DNA of 64,000 bases from Erodium maritimum (lineage: Eukaryota > Streptophyta > Magnoliopsida > Geraniales > Geraniaceae), in assembly GCA_963921825.1 (NCBI GenBank), contig OY997593.1, forward strand, positions 41,369,111 through 41,433,110. Direction: 5' to 3'. Made by a program: the position numbers and the translations under genes. Positions 1 through 11,031 of the stretch are shown piece after piece (within the stretch, counting starts at the first letter, position 1; each line of letters opens with the position of its first letter). Below the pieces are notes generated by a model. It was not told the origin of the DNA. It did not search any database and saw only the letters and a list, made by a program, of their open reading frames with translations.

Positions 1-163
1 CTATCTCGATCTATGGTTCTATTCGCATGGTGGGCATAGATCAGAGCACACGTCGATATATTACTCCAACACATAAGTAATATAAAGTCGCTTTAATTTT
101 ATTGCTAACGATGATATGTATATTTGGACATTTAGGATTGAACTACGGGCACTAAGACTAACA
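1..163 (-). repeat. partial 3' LTR of copia A
   Basis: These bases repeat the segment ending at 6914, with the same ACTAACA end on the plus strand. On the minus strand this is the TGTTAG start of the LTR. The rest of the LTR lies left of the window. Confidence 0.93.
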
Positions 164-178
164 ATCTCCCACTTGCCC
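164..178 (-). other. polypurine tract of copia A
   Basis: Read on the minus strand this is GGCAAGTGGGAGAT immediately before the LTR start. The position and composition fit the polypurine tract that primes plus-strand DNA synthesis in copia elements. Confidence 0.75.
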
Positions 179-314
179 TAGTTCCAATCTAAACTCCAAT
201 ATGTCCCCATCGACTTTACATGTCTAACATGTTCAGGCAGTGACACTGCCTTAGTCAAAGGGTTGGCTATGTTATCATCTGTTGCAATATCGGTTATCTT
301 CACTTCACCTCAGT

Positions 315-512
315 TCAATATTTATCTGATGAGGTGGATACGCCGCAGTACATGTTTGGATTTGTTATGCGATCTAGGCTTTTAGCTTGCGCAATGGCCC
401 TTGTGTTGTCGCAAAATGGATTCACCGGACTGGATGGGTTTTTAATTACACCCAGCCCTGCCATGAATTTCCAAATCCACATAGCCTCCTTAGCTGCCTC
501 TGTAGCATCCAT
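315..512 (-). pseudogene. copia A RNase H remnant
   Basis: The minus-strand translation contains DATEAAKEAMWIWKFM followed by an FCDNTRAIAQAK stretch. This corresponds to the late RNase H region of copia Pol, usually seen as YMAATEAAKEA.W followed by CDN.SAI..A. Only a piece is open; the flanking RNase H sequence is interrupted by stops and frameshifts. It belongs to the 3' end of copia A pol. Confidence 0.8.
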
Positions 513-777
513 GTACTTGGCCTCTGTCGTAGATTCGGCAATGGTATCTTGCTTTACGCTTTCCCAGCTAAAGCTCTGCCATTCAGCGTAAACACATATC
601 CTGATTGACTTCTAAAGTCATCTGGATTTGTCTTGGAAAACTAGCGTCTACTCATCCTTCGATGACTAGTTCAGCATCATCTTTCCCCCAGGTTAGAATG
701 ATGTCTACTGGTACAATATAAGGCTTACGAGACGTCTGGTCTCATACATGTCATGGCATATATGATCGATCCTGCCC

Positions 778-1731
778 CTAGGCGCATAGGATTCTCATCA
801 TCCTTTTCAGCTCATCAGGTGTCTTAGGACACTGAGTCTTGCTGAGATGAATGTCATGACTAGTGGGTAAGAGTCCTTTCTTTGAATCGAGCATTAAGAA
901 CCTACTCAATGCCTTGTTCACATAGGTTCCCTGACTTAAATCCAAGACCCTCTTGGTGCGATCTCTACATATCTTAATCCTTAAGATATGAGAAGCATCA
1001 CCTAAGTCCTTTATTGAAAAACACTTCCTCAACCAAGCTTTAGTCTCGTGCAAGGTTGGGATGTCGTTTTCAATGAGAACCAGAAAGGTAATATTGCTCC
1101 CACTAGCCTTCTTATAAACGCAAGATTCATCCTCGTTCTTGATTAAGCCAAATCCAATTACAGCTTCATCAAAACGAAGGATCCAACTCCGAGAAGTTCG
1201 TTTCAATCCATAAATGGATTTCAACAACTTATAAATTTTTCCTTTATTCTTCGGATCGTCAAAACCTTTGGGCCGAGACATACAAACGTACTCAGTCAAA
1301 TTTCCATTTAGGAAAGCGGTTTTGACATCCACTTGCCATATTTCGTAATTATAATACGCAGTTATGTCAAGAAGAATTTGGATCGATTTTGACCATAGCC
1401 ACTAGGGAGAAGGTTTCCTCATAGTCAATCCATGCCTATAACCTTTCGCCACCAGTTGAGCTTTGTAGGTCAGAGGGTTGCCATCCATGTCCATCTTCAC
1501 CTTGAAGATCCATTTGCATCCGATGGTCTTTACACCATTGATGGGATCAACCGGTTCCCAGACTCGGTTGTCCGACATGGATTGCATTTCCTCCCTCATG
1601 GCTCCCAGCCATAACTCGGAGTCGGGCCCATCCACGACTTCTTGAAAGGTGGCTGGATCATCGTGATCCACCATGACTTCATTGTCACCTCCGGATACCA
1701 TATCTTGGAGGTGGAAGATTGATCCTTTCAA
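778..1731 (-). pseudogene. copia A reverse transcriptase remnant
   Basis: Two open segments (1731-1402, then 1332-778) cover the copia reverse transcriptase. The first carries the entry motif W..A...E..S...N..W followed by IGCKWIFK and a KAQLVAKGY stretch. The second begins MDVKTAFLNGNL, the first catalytic Asp block, then IYGLKRTSRSWILRFDEAV. The region that should hold the YVDD box is altered to LVLIENDIP, so the second catalytic motif is lost. The roughly 70-bp gap between segments and this change show that the enzyme is dead. Confidence 0.88.
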
Positions 1732-1819
1732 ATCGCCTTGGACCTTCCGGAATTGTAACAGGAATTGGTTCTTACTCTACGACAATCTCTGGCTCCTTTC
1801 TACTGGGTTGCCAATTGGT

Positions 1820-3056
1820 TTAGACAAATCTGTACCATCCTGAATTTCTTCGAGATGCACAGTCCTCCCAATGACGTCTTTGGAAACAAAACTTCTTTTC
1901 CATAAAGACCCCACCCCAAGCGACGAACACCATGTTCTCACTGGGATTGTAGAAATAGTATCCCCTTGTTGCTTTGGGATACCACACGAAGGTGCATATC
2001 TCAGATCTTGGTTCGAGCTTAGTCGAAACCAAATGTTTCACATAAGCCTCGCAACCACAAATATTTAGGAAGGACAAAGCGGGCATCATCCCGTACCATT
2101 TTTAAAATGGTGTCCCTTCCACACCATTCGTCGAAGCCCGATTCACTATGAATGCGGTCGTCTCTAGAGCAAAACCCCTAAAAGAGATTGGGAGATCAGT
2201 CCAACTAATCATGGAACAGACCATTGTCTAACAATGTCCGATTTCTCCGTTTGGCTACACCTTTCAACTACAGTGACCTAGGAGGAGTCCATTCCAAAAG
2301 GATCCCATTCTCTTTTAGATGATCTAATAACTCTGTGGTCAAGTATTTTCCACCTCGATCCAATCGAAGTGCCTTAATACCTTTGTCGAGCTGGTTTTCT
2401 ACTATAGTCTTAAACTCTTTGAATTTATCAAAAGCTTCAGACTTATGTCTCACTGAATAGACATAACCATATTTACTGTAATCATCAGTAAATGTGATAA
2501 AGTAGCTAAAACCCCTCCTGGCAAGTGAACTTATTGGTCTACACACATTCGAGTGTATCAGCCCCAATAATTCACCCGCCCTTTCATCGCGATCGATAAA
2601 GGGCACTTTAGTCATTTTGCCCATCAAACAAACCTTGCACCTATCGATCGAATGGAATTCGAATGAACCTGAAAGCCCGCACTTCTGAAGTGCTGATAGG
2701 CGCTTCTTGTTTATGCGACCCAAATGACAGTACCATAACAGAGTTAGGTTTAAATCGTTGGATTTAGACCTCTTGGTATTAACGGAATATATAGAACTTG
2801 AGGCATTGTTACCCATATCTAATATGTACAATCCTCCAACCATGTCAGTACTGGTATAAAACATATCATTGCATAGAACATTGAAAACTCCATTTCCAAT
2901 ATTAACATTATATCCTTCCTTGTCAAACACGGATACAGATATAATATTCCTACTAAAAGTAGGTATGCAATATACATTATACAATACTAAGACAAGGCCT
3001 CTTGGCAAAGCAAGACTCATGGATCCTACAGCAGTTGCCACAACTCTGAGGTCCAT
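1820..3056 (-). pseudogene. copia A integrase remnant
   Basis: The segment 3056-2268 holds the pre-integrase zinc-binding region (LWYCHLGRINKKRL, then CKVCLMGKMTK) and the catalytic core, with LIHSNVCRP where LIHSDVCGP is usual. The first catalytic Asp of the D,D-35-E triad is therefore Asn here. The second block reads LRLDRGGKYLTTEL and retains its Asp. A separate open stretch, 2089-1820, carries the C-terminal part (FLNICGCEAYVKHL) in another frame. The protein is both frameshifted and changed in its active site. Confidence 0.88.
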
Positions 3057-3400
3057 TTCGTGCTTTCCAAATATCTCCTACTTTCAGCCACCATATATTA
3101 GTGCATGTGTGAGATTCAGTCATGGTATCTAATACCCATGAATCTTTGGAAGTAGAGAGATGTAGCTCTATAGAGTTAATACCGAATGAAGGCACGATCC
3201 CATCGCCCTTCCTTAGATCATCCAGGTTTCCCGATGAAGGCGCAGTCCTACTGCCCTTCTTCAGATCATCCAGGCTATTTGATGAAGGCGCAGTCCCACT
3301 GCCCTTCTTCAGATCAGCCGTGAACTTCCTGTAATCCCGGTTCCAATGACCAGGCTGTTGGCAGTAGAAGCAGACATTCTCAGGTGTCTCATCTTTCCTG
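2977..3400 (-). pseudogene. copia A gag zinc knuckle, 16-residue repeats and protease remnant
   Basis: Read from the right, the minus strand encodes a CCHC knuckle CFYCQQPGHWNRDY in which the fourth ligand Cys is Tyr. Three tandem copies of a 48-bp unit follow (about 3184-3327, 16 residues each; one unit is KKGSGTAPSSNSLDDL). Next comes the start of the protease, SKDSWVLDT, where the catalytic motif WVLDTG(C/A)S is expected; the residues after DT are changed to MTE. Both the zinc knuckle and the protease active site are therefore damaged. Confidence 0.78.
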
Positions 3401-3451
3401 CCAAGTGTGCATGGGCCCAGCCCTTGCCACTTCCAATTCCCTTGTTGACCA

Positions 3452-3685
3452 TCAGAATATCCTTGGATCCCAGATCCCTGAGATATTCTTCTCAGCAGTT
3501 AATGACACTTCATGTAACTCTGATATGGTCTTAGAGACAGCCTTGTCAAGGACATATTCTTTGCGTTCAGACTTGAGGACTATTCTCAAAATTCTGTACC
3601 AGTCCAAATAGTTTGTCCCATTTAGCTTGACCCTGTCAAGAATGGTTTTTAATGACAAACTATTAATGTTCGCTGAATTTGCCAT
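3452..3685 (-). pseudogene. copia A gag N-terminal remnant
   Basis: The 77-residue open frame contains KLNGTNYLDWYRILRIVLKSE followed by EYVLD, matching the N-terminus of copia Gag polyproteins (L.GTNY..W...L...L). The start at 3685 is the natural Gag Met, since the family begins with a short Ser/Asn-rich stretch before this motif. The frame breaks after about 77 residues. Confidence 0.85.
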
Positions 3686-5227
3686 TTGATCTACAACAGA
3701 TAAAATTCAATCAGTAAACTGAATAAATTTTATGAAGATCAAGCTTAAACACCAACAATCGATTCTAAACCTTTAGAATCTGAAACCAAGATCCTTGATT
3801 CACTCGATTAAGCTGAACTAATGCTCACCACTTAATCGAGCTATGTAGGTAGGACTCCATCCAATCACATCCAATGTGACTCCTGGCTAGGGTATGTACT
3901 TATGTACACGACTTACCCTATCTGTTACCCTAGCTCAACCTCAGGCCGAGAATCGTAGTCGGGTCCACCAATTTTCAACTATGGCTCGTCACTATGTAGG
4001 TGCTCCGCTAATGCGCACGACATCCACATATGTCGTCCAAACCTACTACCCCGCTTCCCCATGGATGCTCCGCTAATGCGCACGACACCCATAGGACGGG
4101 GAGGTAGTAAGGTGTTGATGATTGGGAGGTATCGGACATGACCCGCTTTTACTTGTCCAGTTGTGTTCAAAACTTTGGCACATCCTAGATGCGATGAGCA
4201 CATCAACTACATTCCAAATGCAATGATGCCTCAAATTACATCCAATGTAATTCTTCCTTTGAACCCTTCAACTACATCCAATGCAATGACGGTTCTAAGG
4301 GTTCACACACAAGGATTAAAATTCCAATTTTATCTTTGCATGTGAGGTGATATGCTCGGTAAATAAAGTTAAGCATGCAATTCTAAAACACATAGAATTA
4401 ATCATGCATAAACTAAACCAAGCATAAAGCGATAAATGTGCACATAATAGCCCCCTAAACTAACTCCCACTAGCTTCTTGAGCTCCACCGACTCCAAGCC
4501 GATGCCAACACCCGAAAAGCCACCAAATGACCTTTTCGCCCTTTCTTCGTCTTGAGTAAAATATTACAATTTAATACACGACTCGCAGGTCGGGAATAAA
4601 TAAATATTACAAACAAGTGGTTCGACGACCACACCTTGAAAGAATAATTACACGCTAACTCTAACGGCTCGCAGGCCGTGAAAAGCGATAAATAATTAAA
4701 TCGAGCTCGGGGCTATTATGTACACCATGCCAACATCACATCACACATCGTGTTATCAAACAAGCATGTTATCAAACATCATGTGATTTTCCGGTTTTAA
4801 TTAATAGCCAAGTTTCGAAATTTTTTGATGCTCGGTTTATCGAAACCGTTCAAAAATGAAACTTTTGAACATTTGATCTTCGAGTTCATCATGACGGTTC
4901 CAAACTCGTCATAACTAACAAAACGGTTTAGCCTTGGCATATCAACCATCCAATGGTCATGCTTGGCCTAGCTCCGTCCAACGGAGCCCCGTTCGGTCCC
5001 GGTTTCGGCTCCCCGAGAGTCCCGCTCCCGAGACCCGAAAAATCAAATTTTTTTCAAAATTTCCAGATTTGAAATAATTTTCAAAAATTCATTTTACATG
5101 CATTAAATCCATAAACAATAATTTAAAACATGTTATCAAACAATTTAGCAAAACAACATGCCAAAAACGAAACTTTCAAGCAAAACCGAAACTTTGAACA
5201 CCGTCTTGTGAATCCCGAAGGTAGCAC
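3686..5227 (-). other. untranslated leader of copia A
   Basis: About 1.5 kb between the primer binding site and gag. I see no coding similarity on either strand. It contains a short direct repeat (TGCTCCGCTAATGCGCACGACA near 4002 and 4066) and A/T-rich stretches, including a run of T near 5050. This is a long leader for a copia element. Confidence 0.6.
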
Positions 5228-5240
5228 GGCTCTGATACCA
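5228..5240 (-). other. primer binding site of copia A
   Basis: On the minus strand this reads TGGTATCAGAGCC, complementary to the 3' end of initiator tRNA-Met as in most plant copia and gypsy elements. It lies one base from the LTR edge. Confidence 0.92.
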
Positions 5241-5241
5241 C

Positions 5242-6914
5242 TGTTGGGTCTCGAGGTAAGGTTGGAGATGAACCAACTCGCAGCGGAAAATCAATGAAAA
5301 CCAAGAGACGATTAAAACCATGAAACAACTAACAAAGAATGGATTCACAAGAGAAAATTTCAGCACTAGTTCTTACCAAAACAAGAACACCGGGTAACGA
5401 ATGATTGGCTTGAGTCTCCAAGACGCCTACGTATCCACATGGGAATCAAAGCCACGTAGTTCTTCTCTTTGAGGACTCAAGAACACAAAAATGGAGGAGG
5501 AAACTAGCCAAACCCGAAATGGCCATGGAAGAGGGAGAGAAAATGTGTTTCCTATTCTTGTCTAGTGTTTGTTATGTTGAAAAAAGATGACTTAAACATA
5601 ACAAAACCCATACTTGTCCAACTAAAGGCATGGGACAAGTATGGTGTCAAGTAAGGTGTAAATAGGACAAAGTATGGCAAGACAAGATTGGGTTAGGTGG
5701 TGAATCACCAACACCTTAATCCTTGTCTTGCTTACTTAGTACTAATTAATCAAGACTTGATTAATTAGTTCCATGGGCCTTTCATGGGCCTCTTGGAACA
5801 TGGCCCGTGACCATTTCCAACGAGGTCCCGTGATTCGCTCATCGCCTCCATGCCTTCCATACCGGAAATGTCCAACATTATCCGACGCGATCAATCCCAA
5901 GACTCCAAGCCTTGTCTCGATCCGTAAAGTCCTATTCACTTACGGGCACATGACCCAAAACCCAGTTTTGGTCATGTCCCGAGACAACTCCCTTTTGGCC
6001 ATTCTCCATAAATGTGTCAATGAGTTTCATCCTCCGGTGTGACCCTTAGGTTTATGCATGTCAATAGATCAACGTAAAATCCCATTTTACTTGATCCTAT
6101 TTAAGTGGCAACTAACGAGACTTTAGTATTGCCTGACACTACATAACGAATCGACCCTGTCGATTCTAACCTTTCCGTCGTCCCTGTCATTATCCTTTTA
6201 TCTCTGATATCCTGATTGAGATAAGGCATAGAGCCGTCATCCTTATTATTCTCAATCACCGTTCCTTGATATGTGAGATGACTGAAGATATGATACCCAG
6301 TATCATGTGCATGGCCATGCTATTCTTCCAGTCACTCTCGATCAAGCGGCCGAGAACCGATATCTTTCCCATACCTTAGTATGAGGGATAAATCCCTTAG
6401 CCGTCTTTCGTGTCACTCATGTAGCCCGTCCCCAAGCCAATCCTGACCGTTATGGAAGCCCTGTTACGGACAACGTTAGGCTCAGGTCAAACTCAGTTGT
6501 TCACTACATAGTGATCACAAAGACTCCTTGGTCTAAGGATACATGACAAGCTACAACACTGAATATGTTCATGACTTAATCTATGGCACATATTCAGGGC
6601 GGGTCGTCCAATATCATGTCCCACATGATATCTATGATCAGACTCCGGAATCCCATTCCAATGACTAACAAAACGTAAGCCATAAAGAGCCATCTTTCAT
6701 ACTAGTCGCTTCTAGTGAAGCTTTGTTGACTAGGGACTCATCGAGTGTGATCTATCTCGATCTATGGTTCTATTCGCATGGTGGGCATAGATCAGAGCAC
6801 ACGTCGATATATTACTCCAACACATAAGTAATATAAAGTCGCTTTAATTTTATTGCTAACGATGATATGTATATTTGGACATTTAGGATTGAACTACGGG
6901 CACTAAGACTAACA
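5242..6914 (-). repeat. 5' LTR of copia A (1673 bp)
   Basis: Bounded by TGTTGGG on the left and CTAACA on the right (plus strand), giving TG...CA on the element strand. Its last 163 bases recur at 1-163, and a shortened copy occurs as the solo LTR at 19766-20829. The five bases after it, GGTTG, would be one half of the target duplication. Confidence 0.93.
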
Positions 6915-8432
6915 GGTTGTTGCTTGTGGCTCCAGGCGGCGGAAGACGCACGAGCGCAACTATCCTAACCATGATCCGGAATTAGCAGCAGTAGTTATCG
7001 TGCGGAAAGGCTTGAGGTATTATCTGTATGGCGAGCGATTTCAGGTGTTCTCGGATCATAAGAGCCTTAAGTACATCTCTTCCCAATGAGAGCTGAATAC
7101 GCGCCAGCGGCGATGGATGGAACTACTCGAGGAGTACGACTTTGAGCTACACTACCATCCGGGTAAGGCAAACGTGGTTGCCGACGCCCTGAGTAGGAAG
7201 TCGGTCCCGAGTCTTACTAGCATATCAGTCCGAGAGTGGGACATGATATGGGAACTGGGCACGCTCGGGTTGGAGCTAGAAGAGGTTACTGGCGGCGTGG
7301 CCATGTACTTCTTGTTGACTCAGCCCACCCGGCTTGGCCGGGGAATAGAGGCGCAGTCGGTGGATGTCGAGACGATAGAAATCCGGGAGAGAGTTGCCGG
7401 CGGTGTTGACGCCGAGGGTTGGGATGTTCGTGCTAATTGGGAGTTACGGTATCGCGAAGGTTTATGAATACCGCGTAACGGTGGAGGCGACGAGATGCGA
7501 GAGTCGCCGCATTTGCGTCTGACAGTGCACGTGGGTAGCACTAAGAGGAGCGCGACATCTGGTGGCTTGTCTAGTGGAGCGGGATGCGGAGAGCGGTCGC
7601 GGAGTTAGTATCGCGGTGCCTCACTCGTCGGTAGGTGAGAGCCGAACAACAGCGTCCCGCTGGATTATTGCAACCACTGCGGGTTGCACAGTGGAAATGG
7701 GGGCACGTCACGATGGACTTCGTGAGCGGTTAGCCGATTTCGCCTACAACAACAGCTTTCAGGCCAGTATCAGGATGGCACCGATCGGAGCATTGTATGG
7801 TAGGGCATGTCGGTCGCCCGTGTACGGGGCGGAAGTGAGGAATGAGGGTTCACTGGGTCTAGAATTGGACCGAGAGACAGCTGAGTCAGTCGTATCGAAG
7901 CGTGAGCGGTTGAAGACCGCGCAGAGTCAGTAGGAACTATGCTGACAGACGGCGCCGACCTCTCGAGTCAGCAGTCGGTGATCATGTATCCCTGGAGGTG
8001 AGTCCGAAAGGTGGACTGGTGCGTTTCAACCACGGCGCAGGCGGGTTAGCCCCGCGGTGTATCGAGCCTTTCGAGGTTTGAGTAAAGGGGGAGCAGTTGC
8101 ATACCGACCTGCACTGCCACAGCAGCATGGGAATATCCACGTTTCCCAGTTGCAGAAGTATGTGCGGACCCCTCACACGTCATTGAGTGGGAAGATGTCG
8201 AGGTAGCTGATGATGTCTCGTTTGAGGAGGAACTGGTTTGGGAAATGGATCCGCGAGAGCAGGTCCTGCGCGGAAAGGTTATCCGCTTAGAATGGGTGCA
8301 ATGGCGGCATCACAAGGCTGAGTCGACTTGGGAACACGAGGATGAGGTTCGCGTGAAGTACCCTGATCTGTTCGACTCCAGAGGTATGTCTGTTTTAAAT
8401 TTCGGGGACGAAATTTCTTTAAGGGGGTAGAT
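6915..8432 (+). pseudogene. gypsy chromovirus pol remnant (RNase H, integrase, chromodomain-like end)
   Basis: The 3' part of a plus-strand Ty3/gypsy polyprotein, starting abruptly where copia A inserted. The first stretch encodes a broken reverse transcriptase/RNase H end, then an open frame (7117-7467) with [20 protein letters not shown] followed by ADALSRKS, the RNase H to integrase linker. A later frame (7562-7933) has RLADFAYNNSFQASI and the ALYGRACRSPVYGAEV integrase motif. The last (8245-8430) has LRGKVIRLEWVQWRHHKAEST followed by WEHEDEVRVKYPDLF, the chromodomain-like C-terminus of Tekay/Del-type chromoviruses. Frameshifts and stops separate the segments. A purine tract (AAGGGGGTAGA) precedes the LTR. 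The same family, similarly decayed, occurs at 42850-44081. Confidence 0.9.
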
Positions 8433-9703
8433 TGTAAGAACCACTCCCTGTCAACGCCAGTCAAATCTGCGAAAAAAAGGAAAATTTAAAATTTTTGGGC
8501 AGAGACTTAAATGAACATAAATCTGACCCCGAGGGTCATACCGGACTTAAGTTGACACCGATATCGACCAAAGTGAGTTCCGGGGGACTCAGGGCAACTT
8601 TCTGACCAAATTGAGAAATGTTGACTTTTCGTTGGAAAAGTCAACCGAGCGACGTTTTGGTCCATTCGAGGCTTGTTTTGGATCCAAAAAGCTTAGTCGT
8701 CATCGCAGCGGTCTTAGTTGAGCCGTTTCCTTGTAGCCCGTGAAGTTTCGTAGTTTCTTGGAAAAAGTGCCCGTTCGGGGCCCGAAACGTTTGAATTTCG
8801 CGAATCTGATTGGTCTAGATATTTTCCAATAAGGTATGGGACCCACTTGCCACATGTCAACTATGTGGTGGTGTTAGGTTTATTGGACAAAACAAATGAA
8901 GAGACATTAGTGTTAGTTTTGTAAATAAAGAGAAGTTGGTGTTAGTTTTAAAACAAAACAAAAGGGAGCCAAATGGTGATGCTCGGCCATATGTTCAAAA
9001 ATTAGAAAAAAAGGGAAAGTTTAAGAGAGAGAAAGGAGATAGAAAGTGGAGAGAAGGAGGAGAGAAAAAGAGAAGAGAGTTTTAGAGTTTCGACTTTTCT
9101 CGACGATCAAACCGGTGGATCGTCTCAACGATCAAGAAATCGAACTGCCATCGACATTCTCTATGGTGAGCACCTAACCGATCTTCGTTTTGTTAAGTTT
9201 GAAAATTAGGGTTTGGGTTAAAACTAGTATTGTATGGATGTGTTGAGGTGTGGGGTTCGTTGGAGGTGTTTTGAAGCGAAGGGATGACGTTTTCCGGTGA
9301 CCGGAGGCTTGGGGGGAGCTCCGGCCACCGTGTATGGTGGCTGGCCGGCAATGGAGTGGCTGGCCGGAGCTAGGACCGGCCACCACCATGGTGGGCCGGC
9401 CCCAAACCGGCCCTAGCCACCCACGGCCAAAGGGGGTCGGGTGGGGCCCACATGCTCGGGTATTCGGGTTTCGTGTTCGGGTGGTTTAGAACGTTCCCCA
9501 AGTAATTAATCCACATCCGGATCGAAATTTGGAATTTAATTGTAAAAGTTGTAATTGACGGGTTTAGAAACTTTAAACACGAATTAAATTACTCGGAAGT
9601 CAGAATTTGATTCCGTCGAGTGCCTAAGAACCCTTGAATTATTCTAAGACCGTAGAAACGAAAACGGGAATTTTTGGAGCCCCGGAAGGACGTTTTCCAA
9701 ACC
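8433..9703 (+). repeat. truncated 3' LTR of the gypsy element
   Basis: Begins TGTAAGAACCACTCC directly after the purine tract and matches the start of the LTRs at 38024 and, in reverse, of the solo LTR 21416-24349. Homology to 38024-39270 runs to about CGTTTTCCAAACC and then stops, so roughly the last 1.7 kb of the LTR is missing. The sequence to the right is unrelated and host-like. Confidence 0.85.
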
Positions 9704-9981
9704 TGAAGAATATAAGGTAACGACACTAAATTAAATCCAAAAATCAACTTAGTTGCTTAATAAGTCATAAAATAATAAAATTTATTATGCCTCATTGTGT
9801 AAAAATCCTTTAAAGTTGGTACAACATTAAGTTTAAAATAATTTTCAAATATGGGGATTCCATTTTTTCATTCTTTAATTTACGATATTGAAAATGTTAT
9901 ATATAAATATGAGTGTTCACTCTTAGCAATACACAGTGATATACATATAATTCACATTTTAGATATTTCAGACTCGAAGAT
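9704..9981 (+). promoter_or_regulatory. upstream region of the cysteine-rich peptide gene with TATA box
   Basis: A/T-rich sequence between the broken gypsy LTR and the start codon at 9982. TATATAAAT at 9898-9906 is a strong plant TATA box. A transcription start about 30 bases downstream (near 9930-9940) would leave a 5' leader of 40-50 bases. This is inferred from sequence only; no start site has been shown. Confidence 0.6.
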
Positions 9982-10363
9982 ATGGAGAAGGGATCACTCG
10001 CCTTCACTTTTCTAATTTCACTTTTGATCATAGCTTCAAGTAACTCTCTTTCTCCCTTCGTATTTTTTTTTATAGTTCATATAAAACGTTTAGTACAGAA
10101 TAATATACATATTTTTTATTCTTGCGTTCTTTACTCAATTGAATATAGAAATACAGAATATTAAGAATCAATGCTCAAGAGAAAAAAAAATAATGATTGC
10201 AGATTTAGAAGGTGAAGTTGAAGCGAGATATGCAGTCCCTACGAAATGCAATAGTCCGAATGATTGCTTTAATCCGGCTAAATGTGAATGTAATATCAAC
10301 TTATGTATTTGTCATAGAGAAAAAGAAAATGTAGCTGGCAACGTATTCACAAAAAATGGGTGA
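9982..10363 (+). CDS. small secreted cysteine-rich peptide, two exons (9982-10039, 10203-10363)
   Basis: Exon 1 (58 bases) encodes MEKGSLAFTFLISLLIIAS, a typical signal peptide with one Lys and a Leu/Ile-rich core. A donor GTAACT at 10040 and an acceptor TTGCAG ending at 10202 define a 163-base intron in phase 1. The join is in frame and gives a 72-residue precursor. Exon 2 encodes an acidic stretch (LEGEVEAR), then six cysteines at residues 35, 41, 47, 49, 54 and 56 with spacing C-x5-C-x5-C-x-C-x4-C-x-C, and a polar tail before TGA at 10361. Signal exon plus cysteine-rich mature exon is the usual layout of plant defensin-like and nodule-cysteine-rich-like (NCR) peptides. The spacing resembles these but I cannot assign it to a named family. 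A TATA box lies 76 bases upstream and AATAAA lies 18 bases after the stop. The product would be secreted. The alternative is a recent pseudogene or an unexpressed locus. Confidence 0.68.
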
Positions 10364-10380
10364 AGCAAATTAATATTACA

Positions 10381-10386
10381 AATAAA
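10381..10386 (+). promoter_or_regulatory. candidate polyadenylation signal for the cysteine-rich peptide gene
   Basis: AATAAA lies 18 bases after the stop codon. A second ATGAATAAA follows after 5 bases and another AATAAA near 10460. Plant poly(A) signals are loose, so the exact site is uncertain. Confidence 0.45.
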
Positions 10387-11031
10387 TGAATAAACATATA
10401 TGTAATGTGTGTGAACGCTATGCATGTATGTAATTAGTTGTGCATCGCACAAAATTATGAATAAATTCAAATGTTTTATTTTGAGTGGTGGAAGAATTTT
10501 TGTAATGATAAATGAAAGTATATTATCTCCTATAAAACATTTCCCAAATATATTGTTCTAATTATTTACTCGTTTCATCCATACATTGAAATAAACCACA
10601 TACATTTATTATTTGAACTAATACAAATATCCAATAGATCAGATATTGAAACTGAAAAGTAAGAAACATATACGAAACAAATGATATATACTTACATAAA
10701 TAATATTTTAACTTAATAAAATTTAAATTTAATTCAAAGGATTGACATTCAATAAGGAAATAGTATTAACTAAATTCTCAAATATTAGGTTTCTGATAGC
10801 TCTGCTAGGGTTTACAAAACGCTAACATCAGTGGAAGTTTTTCCTCTGAGAAGACTTCGACTCTCCCGATATCAGATCGGCGTTCCAACTCCGTCTTTGG
10901 GGCGTCCCTCCTTTTCCTCCTCTACTCCGCCGCCTGTGGTTCCCATGAATCGCCCGTCCCCAATTTTCTCCATAGCATCCCCACGATCACCACCACCTCC
11001 GCCGCATGCGGTTCCTATGAAACGTCCAACC
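10387..11031 (+). other. A/T-rich intergenic sequence, ending in a proline-rich open frame cut by an LTR
   Basis: 10387-10800 is A/T-rich with nothing recognised. From 10831 an open frame encodes a Ser/Pro-rich, low-complexity stretch (for example SPRSPPPPPHAVPMKRP) that meets the LTR at 11032. The sudden rise in GC and the regular codon pattern could mean the first exon of a host gene interrupted by the LTR. No family is recognisable and no matching continuation is evident on the far side of the LTR. Confidence 0.35.

Larger units (their letters stand above)
1..6914 (-). mobile_element. Ty1/copia LTR retrotransposon, copia A (3' LTR cut by window edge)
   Basis: A minus-strand copia element. 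The right-hand (5') LTR is 5242-6914, and the left-hand (3') LTR survives in the window only as 1-163, which matches the last 163 bases of the 5' LTR. A tRNA-Met-type primer binding site lies next to the 5' LTR (5228-5240) and a purine-rich tract next to the 3' LTR. Between them the minus strand carries, in order, gag, protease, integrase, reverse transcriptase and RNase H remnants, which is the copia domain order. All reading frames are interrupted. The element lies inside a plus-strand gypsy element whose RNase H region resumes at 6915. The target-site duplication cannot be checked because the left end is outside the window. Confidence 0.93.
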
